In this document: positions 59,327-64,000 of the stretch, piece after piece | Position numbering within the stretch: position 1 is the first letter of the stretch | How the letters are laid out: each line of letters opens with the position of its first letter | Assembly: GCF_002080455.1 (NCBI RefSeq) | Contig: NZ_CP020556.1 | Coordinates: 62,001 to 126,000, forward strand | Source of the DNA: Streptomyces sp. Sge12 | GTDB taxonomy: Bacteria > Actinomycetota > Actinomycetes > Streptomycetales > Streptomycetaceae | Length of the DNA stretch: 64,000 bases | Direction of reading: 5' to 3' | The notes under the pieces: model-generated | Database searches by the model: none | The model's input: the letters and a program-made list of their open reading frames with translations, nothing else | What the model was told of the DNA's origin: nothing | Made by a program: the position numbers and the translations under genes

Positions 59327-59674
59327 ATGGGGTGGGTGCGGGTGGATGTTCCTCTGGCGGACGCGGTCGCCGCGGTGCGCGACCAACTGATCGAAGCGGC
59401 GGGCCGGGTGGGGGACGACCCAGGGGTCGTGTTCGCGGTGGGGCCGGTGGAGATGGAGTTCGAGGTAGAGCTGCGGGCGGACGCGAGGGCGAAGGCCGGG
59501 TTCAAGCTGTGGGCGGTGGGTGCGGAGACCGAGGCGGGCCTCTCGCGCGGCCGCACCCACCGCGTCTCCTTCACCCTCACCCCCAAGCGTCCCGGCGGTG
59601 GCGACCTGCTGGTCAGCTCCGCGCAGGACCGCCCGGAGGGGCCCGGTGACGTGTCGGGGCGCATCCCGGACTGA
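59327..59674 (+). CDS. Trypco2-family protein
   Basis: A 115-aa protein. VDVPLADAVAAVRDQLIEAA, then VVFAVGPVEMEFEVELRADA and THRVSFTLTPKRP, follows the pattern of the trypsin-co-occurring domain 2. This domain accompanies trypsin-like proteases in predicted actinobacterial conflict systems. The protease-TPR gene lies 98 bp downstream, consistent with that association. The start could be GTG 59336. Confidence 0.7.
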   Translation: MGWVRVDVPLADAVAAVRDQLIEAAGRVGDDPGVVFAVGPVEMEFEVELRADARAKAGFKLWAVGAETEAGLSRGRTHRVSFTLTPKRPGGGDLLVSSAQDRPEGPGDVSGRIPD

Positions 59675-59772
59675 CGGTGGGAGGGTCCGGTCGTGCCGAC
59701 CGGACCCAGGCAGGGTGGTCGGGATCGGATAGGCCGACCCGGACCAGGTGTCGGGGCGGGGGTGGGGTAGGC

Positions 59773-60240
59773 ATGGAACAGCTGAGGGTGGCTGCGGTGA
59801 CCGGGCCGAAGGGCGCGGGGTCGGGGTACGCGGTCGGCGGCAGGCTGGTCCTGACCTCCGCGCACGTCGCCGGACCGACCGGAACACGCGTGCAGGCCTT
59901 CCCTCCGGGCCTCGGCGGCAGCGCGGGCGGGACCGTGGTGTGGGCTGGGACGCCGGGCGGGCGCGATGACGCCGCGCTGGCGGCCGTGCAGGAGGCCGTC
60001 GGTCACTACCGCTTCCTGGCCGAGGCGAACCCCGACGCCTACCTGCCCGACCTCGCCGGCACCCTCAACAATCTCTCCATCGACCTGAGCATGGTGGGGC
60101 GGCGGGAGGAGGGCCTGGCCGCCGTGCAGGACGCCGTCGGTCACTACAGCTCCCTGGCCGAGGCGAACCCCGACCTCTTCGGACCAGCCCTGCAACAGTC
60201 CCTGGACATGACTGCCTGGTTAGAAGGACTCAAACCGTAA
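59773..60240 (+). pseudogene. trypsin-like protease fused to TPR by internal deletion
   Basis: ATG 59773. The N-terminal ~65 residues (KGAGSGYAVGGRLVLTSAHV, with the catalytic His, and DDAALA with the Asp) belong to a trypsin-like peptidase. Directly after this the frame passes to TPRs (AVQEAVGHYRFLAEANPDAY, then AVQDAVGHYSSLAEANPDLF). The catalytic-Ser half of the protease and any NTPase domain are missing. In intact systems a ~1000-aa protease-NTPase-TPR protein sits here. The frame is intact but the enzyme is not. Confidence 0.65.
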
Positions 60241-60261
60241 GCCCGGAGTCGGTTGCATCGA

Positions 60262-60291
60262 CCCGACTTTTGTCCGCGGACAAAAGTCGGG
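60262..60291. other. parS: candidate parS palindrome 1
   Basis: CCCGACTTTTGTCCG joined directly to its reverse complement CGGACAAAAGTCGGG: a perfect 30-bp palindrome with no spacer. The same element recurs at 60430 and, in altered form, at 60772, next to and inside parB. Likely ParB-binding centromere sites. Confidence 0.7.
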
Positions 60292-60387
60292 CTCTCCCAG
60301 CGGGCGTCCTCGCCCACTCCGCGGGAGTCGATCGGAGCCGCTTCCCGGGCAAGTCCGGAGAACCGGGATGTCCTGCCTCAGAACGCG

Positions 60388-60420
60388 GAGGGCCCCACCG
60401 CGAAACGCGGTGGGGCCCTC
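60388..60420. terminator. parB terminator hairpin
   Basis: GAGGGCCCCACCGCG-AAA-CGCGGTGGGGCCCTC, a perfect 15-bp stem with a 3-nt loop, 50-82 bp downstream of the parB stop and between two parS-like palindromes. Confidence 0.65.
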
Positions 60421-60429
60421 GGAGGCCCG

Positions 60430-60459
60430 CCCGACTTTTGTCCGCGGACAAAAGTCGGG
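60430..60459. other. parS: candidate parS palindrome 2
   Basis: Identical to the palindrome at 60262-60291. It lies 10 bp beyond the parB stop codon. Confidence 0.7.
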
Positions 60460-60469
60460 GCGAGCGCTG

Positions 60470-61678
60470 CTAGCTCTCCTGGTTGTTCTCGATCAGGAGC
60501 ATGGCCAGCTCCTCCCGGTGTTCCGCAGACATGTGCAGCCGGATCGCCTCGTAGACGGCCTTCGGGTCCCGCCAGGACACCGAGGCCGGATCCGTGCTCC
60601 GGCCCTGGGGCGGGATGCCCCCCTCCGGCTCGGACACAAGCGCGCTCGGCCCCGCCGTCACCAGGGCCGGGGCGGGGGCTTCCCGTACCGCCTGTTCGGC
60701 GACCGGTTCGGCGGCGAGCTCGGCGACCGGAGCGGGGGCTCGGACCGAAGTGGGCGTCGCGCTCTCCCGCTCCAGACTTTTGTCCGCGGACAAAAGTCTG
60801 GCCGGCTGCGGATCCCGCTCGGGTGCCCCCGCCACTCCCCCGGTCGGCGCCGGCACGGCCGCCACCCGGTCCGGTACGGACTCCTGCGCCTCACGCAGGA
60901 TCTCCCGATGCACTGCCTTGACCTGGGCTTCCTGCTCCTTGCTCTCCCGCAGGAACGCCAACAGCTCATCCGCGCCGACGCCCGGCCGGTCCTTGGCCGT
61001 GCGCGCAAGCACCCGCCCGTCACGCTCCGGCAACTCCCCCGCGCTGAGCATGGTCTGGATTTCCTCGGGAAGTTCCAGCAGCACCAGCTGGTTCGTCACC
61101 CAGGACGGCGACTTGCCCAGCCGGTCCGCCGCACGCGACTTCGCCCCGTGCTCCTTGCCCTGCTCTGCGCACGTCGCTACGAGCTGCTGCACACCGCGGG
61201 CCCGCTCGATGACGTCGAAGTCCTCCCGTTCCAGGTTCTCTGCGAGGAGGTGGTCGATGAAGTCCGTACGGGAGGCCGCGAGGTCGTCCCGTACGACGAA
61301 GTCCAGCGATTCCAGTCCGACATGAAGAGCACTACGGAACCGACGCTCACCGTTGATCAAGACGTACGCAGCCGTCCCGATCCGCGCGTCGTGGTCCGGC
61401 CACAGCGCGAGGTACGCCCCCCGCGTGACGAGGACGCACGCCGACAGCTGTGCCTGCCGCAGCTCCTCACCGAAGCGGGTCATCTCCTCGTCCGTGCCGA
61501 AGTTCCGGCGCGGGTTCAGGGGGGTGGGGGAGACCTGGTCGAGGGGAACCCGGAGGAGTTCGTACGCCGGCACGTCGCCCTGCGCTATGGCCTTGGCCCG
61601 GCCCCGCTCGCTGCGACCGCCCGCGCGGCGCGCGTTGCTGAAGGCGGCTCCGGTACCGAGGAGGTCGCTCTTGCTCAT
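60470..61678 (-). CDS. parB: ParB partition protein
   Basis: A 402-aa protein (MSKSDLLGTGAAFSNARRAG). N-terminal ParB domain with TPLNPRRNFG and the nucleotide-binding GERRFRSAL motif of ParB CTPases. HTH near residue 195 (KSRAADRLGKSPSWVTNQLV) followed by a linker and C-terminal dimer helix (AIRLHMSAEHREELAMLL). Its ATG overlaps the parA stop (ATGA). It should load onto the three palindromes at 60262, 60430 and 60772; the last lies within its own coding region (RLLSADKSLE). Confidence 0.9.
   Translation of the reverse strand: MSKSDLLGTGAAFSNARRAGGRSERGRAKAIAQGDVPAYELLRVPLDQVSPTPLNPRRNFGTDEEMTRFGEELRQAQLSACVLVTRGAYLALWPDHDARIGTAAYVLINGERRFRSALHVGLESLDFVVRDDLAASRTDFIDHLLAENLEREDFDVIERARGVQQLVATCAEQGKEHGAKSRAADRLGKSPSWVTNQLVLLELPEEIQTMLSAGELPERDGRVLARTAKDRPGVGADELLAFLRESKEQEAQVKAVHREILREAQESVPDRVAAVPAPTGGVAGAPERDPQPARLLSADKSLERESATPTSVRAPAPVAELAAEPVAEQAVREAPAPALVTAGPSALVSEPEGGIPPQGRSTDPASVSWRDPKAVYEAIRLHMSAEHREELAMLLIENNQES
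60772..60801. other. parS: candidate parS palindrome 3, inside parB
   Basis: CCAGACTTTTGTCCG and CGGACAAAAGTCTGG: a perfect 30-bp palindrome differing from the other two by one base in each arm, changed symmetrically. The paired change keeps the dyad, as expected for a protein-binding site under selection. It is embedded in the linker region of parB. Confidence 0.7.
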
Positions 61679-62835
61679 GCGGCAATCCTCCGCGCGATCT
61701 CGCGCATGGCCTCGGACTGCTCGCAGTCCGGCGCGTAGTGCAGCAGCGGCAGCTTGACGCGTACCGCTTCGCGCTGCTCCTTGAGATCAGCGATGACGGT
61801 GATGACCGGCGGGTCGCCGAACTCCTTCCAGCTGTTGAGGGAGGAGGTGACGACGTAGCCCTTGCGGCTGTCGTAGAGATTGACGACGAATCCGAGCTGG
61901 GCGATCTCGATATCCAGGTCGTCGACGAGGTCTTCGATCTGTTCGCTCAGCATGTCGTACGCGTCGGCAGAGGTGTCCTCGGCCTGGACCGGCACGACGA
62001 TGCCGGAGGTCTTCGTCGCCTCGCCCTCACGGGTACGGGCGTAGTAGAGCGCGGTGTCCATGGTGTAGCCGAGGCTGGGCGGGCAGTCGACAATGATGTA
62101 GTCGAACTCCTCCTCCAGCTCCTCCAGAGCCTTCTCCAGCGCTGTCTCCTTCGTCCGCACGTGGCGCGTGGTGGCCAGGCGCGCGTCGAGGAGGAACGCG
62201 TCCTTGCAGGAAGGCAGCAGGAAGAGCCGCCCGGCGAAGACTCCGTGCTCGATGGGGACGAGCAGGTCTCGCACCTGGCCCTCGATCTCACCCAGCATGT
62301 GCTTGGCGAGGCTCGGTTCCTTGATGCCGAGCATCTCTGCGCCCAGGTGCCGCGTGAGGTGCCCCTGGGGGTCGAAGTCGATGACGCAGACACGGGCACC
62401 GGTCTCGGCGAGGGCCTGGGAGAGCCCGTTGCTGATGGCGCTCTTGCCGACGCCGCCCTTCTGGTTGCAGACCACGATCCGGCGCGCCCCCTCGTGGGCC
62501 GGCCGGCGGCGGCCGCCGGGGGACGGGTGGGTGTCGAGCCACAGCCGGATCGACTGGGCGAGGCCCTGGGTGTACGGGACCTCCCGTACCCGGCAGTCCT
62601 CCTTGAACTCCCCATACAGGCCCGTGGGCAGGTACGTGGAGAAGGAGGAGGAGCCGGAGGTGTCCACGGGCGTCGCCGCGGAGGCGTCGGCACGCCAGGC
62701 GTGGACGCCTTCGGTGACGGCGTCCTGGATGTCCACGCCCAACTGGGCGGCGCGGACCTTGAGTTCCTGCCGAAGGGACGCGGGCAGCTTGGCGACTACC
62801 TTTTCCCTGACTTCCGGATCGTATGGAGCGGTCAT
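61675..62835 (-). CDS. parA: ParA partition ATPase with N-terminal RHH-like repeats
   Basis: A 386-aa protein (MTAPYDPEVREKVVAKLPAS). Walker A KGGVGKS lies near residues 126-132, with DFDPQGHL and YIIVDCPPSLG completing the ATPase. The N-terminal ~100 residues contain two ribbon-helix-helix-like units (VAKLPASLRQELKVRAAQLG and TYLPTGLYGEFKEDCRVREV), so it probably binds its own promoter. TAAGG lies 8 bp before the start. With ParB it would segregate the replicon. Confidence 0.92.
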   Translation of the reverse strand: MTAPYDPEVREKVVAKLPASLRQELKVRAAQLGVDIQDAVTEGVHAWRADASAATPVDTSGSSSFSTYLPTGLYGEFKEDCRVREVPYTQGLAQSIRLWLDTHPSPGGRRRPAHEGARRIVVCNQKGGVGKSAISNGLSQALAETGARVCVIDFDPQGHLTRHLGAEMLGIKEPSLAKHMLGEIEGQVRDLLVPIEHGVFAGRLFLLPSCKDAFLLDARLATTRHVRTKETALEKALEELEEEFDYIIVDCPPSLGYTMDTALYYARTREGEATKTSGIVVPVQAEDTSADAYDMLSEQIEDLVDDLDIEIAQLGFVVNLYDSRKGYVVTSSLNSWKEFGDPPVITVIADLKEQREAVRVKLPLLHYAPDCEQSEAMREIARRIAA

Positions 62836-63061
62836 GCGGGTACCTTACTAACCTTCTTGATGGAAGGCGAAGAGCCACACCGAGCTATGTCGGCACTGTA
62901 TGCAAGTAGTTGTTCTAAATTGCCCTGTTGATCCGCCGCCCGGACGATGAACCGGCCCCAGGCGTTCTGAACCATCCGGTCGCGGGGTCTCCGTCACCTC
63001 GGCCCATGTCAGTGGGCGCCGGGACGATGTCCGGACATCACCACGAGCAGGAGAAACACTC
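62836..63061. promoter_or_regulatory. parA promoter region
   Basis: An AT-richer 226-bp gap. On the minus strand AGAACAACTACTTGCATACA and, closer to the gene, CCTTCCATCAAGAAGG, a short inverted repeat. Likely promoter and operator for parAB, but the boxes are not certain. The right end carries the ribosome binding site CAGGAG of the DUF4259 remnant. Confidence 0.35.
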
Positions 63062-63484
63062 GTGGGTACCTGTGACGTCGGCCCCTTCGACAACGACACC
63101 GCCGCGGATTTTTCCGGCGACCTCGACTAGGCACCCGAAGCCGAACGGGAAGGCATGATCCGGAATGTGCTCCTGCGAGCCGTCGACACCCGCGACCATC
63201 TCGATCAGTACCTAGCGGTGCAGGCAGTCGCCGCAGCCGCTCTGGTCGCCCCCACAGTGCCCGGGCGGCGACGCCGTCATCACTGCATACGGGCCGGATC
63301 TGCCCCTCCCGGGGCTCTCCACCGACTTGCGCTCGCCGTCCGGGCTCTCGACCGCGTTGTCACCGAACCCTCCGAGCTCATAGAACTCTGGGACGAGACC
63401 GACGGGACCGGTCCATGGCGAGCCACGCTCGTCCGGCTCCGCACCGCCCTCCTGAGTGCAACCTCCGAAGAACAGCCGGCATAA
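63062..63484 (+). pseudogene. DUF4259 family protein with nonsense codon and two frameshifts
   Basis: GTG 63062 with CAGGAG upstream starts MGTCDVGPFDNDTAADFSGD, the family signature. A TAG follows at about 63128-63130. The next in-frame part is MIRNVLLRAVDTRDHLDQYL. Near 63255 the frame shifts to CPGGDAVITAYGPDLPLP and then back to LALAVRALDRVVTEPSELIE, ending LWDETDG and a stop at 63484. All family blocks are present but interrupted, so the gene is dead. Confidence 0.7.
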
Positions 63485-64000
63485 AAATCAGCATCGATGA
63501 GGGTCGGCCGCTCGCCGACCGGCATCATTCCGAGGACGCTGAGGGGTTGGGCCGTCAGGCGACATGGCCCGGACGATGAGCCACTAGGCACTGCGCCAAG
63601 GCTCTGTACGACTCCCTGCGGGCCTTTGCAGGCAGGGGTGACCGGATCACACGCGGCAGCGGGAGATCGGCGCCCCAAGGGGCTGTTCTGCGGGTCGGTT
63701 TTGGGCGGAGTAACCACCAAGCTCCTGATGGTCCGGGTTGCGAGGCCTCCAGGCACCACAGGGTTCAGCCGGAGGGCCGACTCCGATTTCTCACTGACCA
63801 CATTGCAACAGAGGCTCTGGTACTTCGTTGCCCGCGGACCATGAATCCCAGGGGCCAGCCCCTGGACCCCGCCAGCGCCTGGCCGCGCTGGACCGGCCTT
63901 GGCATGGGGGGCTACTCGCCCCCCAGACCCCCTCGCCAGGCGCTAGGGCGCCCTGGACCCGCTCCCCCTCGCACCCTGCTCCGCCTCCCTGACGGTCGGC
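63485..64000. other. palindrome-rich gene-free region
   Basis: No convincing gene on either strand. From ~63848 hairpins are dense: CCAGGGGC-CA-GCCCCTGG (63848-63865), GCCAG-CGC-CTGGC (63871-63883) and TGGGGGG-CTACTCG-CCCCCCA (63905-63925). Such GGGGCxxxGCCCC/ACCCCC blocks are common extragenic palindromes in Streptomyces and could also terminate transcription entering from the right. Confidence 0.45.

Noticed and set aside
60262..60459. Palindromes at 60262 and 60430 as transcription terminators
   Set aside because: A third copy lies inside parB with symmetric base changes, and a separate strong terminator hairpin sits at 60388. Binding sites explain them better.
63497..63844. 115-codon plus-strand and 173-codon minus-strand open frames
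   Set aside because: Neither has a ribosome binding site, a recognisable motif or coding-like composition.
63848..64000. Linear-plasmid telomere
   Set aside because: The hairpins resemble common Streptomyces extragenic palindromes and do not show the terminal CCCGCGG-type start. The window end is arbitrary.

Overview
This window is high-GC actinobacterial DNA, almost certainly Streptomyces. It shows GTG and TTG starts, many GTGA or ATGA start/stop overlaps, and families typical of Streptomyces plasmids (DUF6233, DUF4913-like, SCO6880-like, TraA relaxase, Trypco2). A conjugative transfer system, a TraA relaxase and a ParAB partition locus with palindromic sites point to a large conjugative plasmid, or a plasmid-derived chromosome arm. 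No replication initiator was recognised.

Layout. 1-5.0 kb is scarred DNA: decayed tyrosine-recombinase modules, a broken DUF2252 gene and an out-of-place dnaE fragment. 5.2-9.5 kb holds a sugar-type cluster (glycosyltransferase, TPR regulator, NAD-dependent epimerase, left-handed beta-helix protein). 10.1-15.0 kb carries a sigma factor coupled to an IclR-like protein, plus a two-gene unit of unknown role. 15.3-21.3 kb has a TPR protein with near-identical DNA repeats, a tyrosine recombinase with a partner gene and a palindromic site, and small membrane proteins; a ~255-bp direct repeat brackets this block. 21.9-24.2 kb has a lower-GC convergent pair: a possible inhibitor and a secreted NucA/NucB-type nuclease with a ricin lectin domain. 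25.4-27.2 kb is the best-preserved recombinase module. 27.3-29.9 kb encodes a Ser/Thr kinase with a PQQ beta-propeller and a membrane protein.

30.0-32.0 kb is a decayed traA. 33.1-45.5 kb is a transfer operon pair: a peptidoglycan hydrolase on the minus strand, then on the plus strand an ATPase-like protein, pilin-like and VirB6-like membrane proteins, an SCO6880-like protein, a VirB4-like ATPase and a VirD4-like coupling protein. 45.5-50.1 kb has a RelE-like toxin-antitoxin pair, an XRE-ImmA/IrrE pair and secreted proteins. 50.3-52.8 kb is a non-homologous end-joining pair (ATP-dependent ligase and Ku) next to a STAS protein. 53.1-54.4 kb is small accessory genes. 54.5-58.6 kb is the intact TraA relaxase-helicase. 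58.7-60.2 kb holds remnants of a serine recombinase and of a Trypco2/trypsin/TPR conflict system. 60.2-62.8 kb is parAB with three 30-bp perfect palindromes. 63-64 kb holds a DUF4259 pseudogene and palindrome-rich DNA.

The intact TraA, coupling protein and membrane complex would process and move the DNA, and ParAB would keep it in daughter cells. The most unusual theme is the recurrence of tyrosine recombinases paired with small partner genes, two of them next to a shared palindromic core, among many frameshifted fragments. The region has clearly been shuffled repeatedly.
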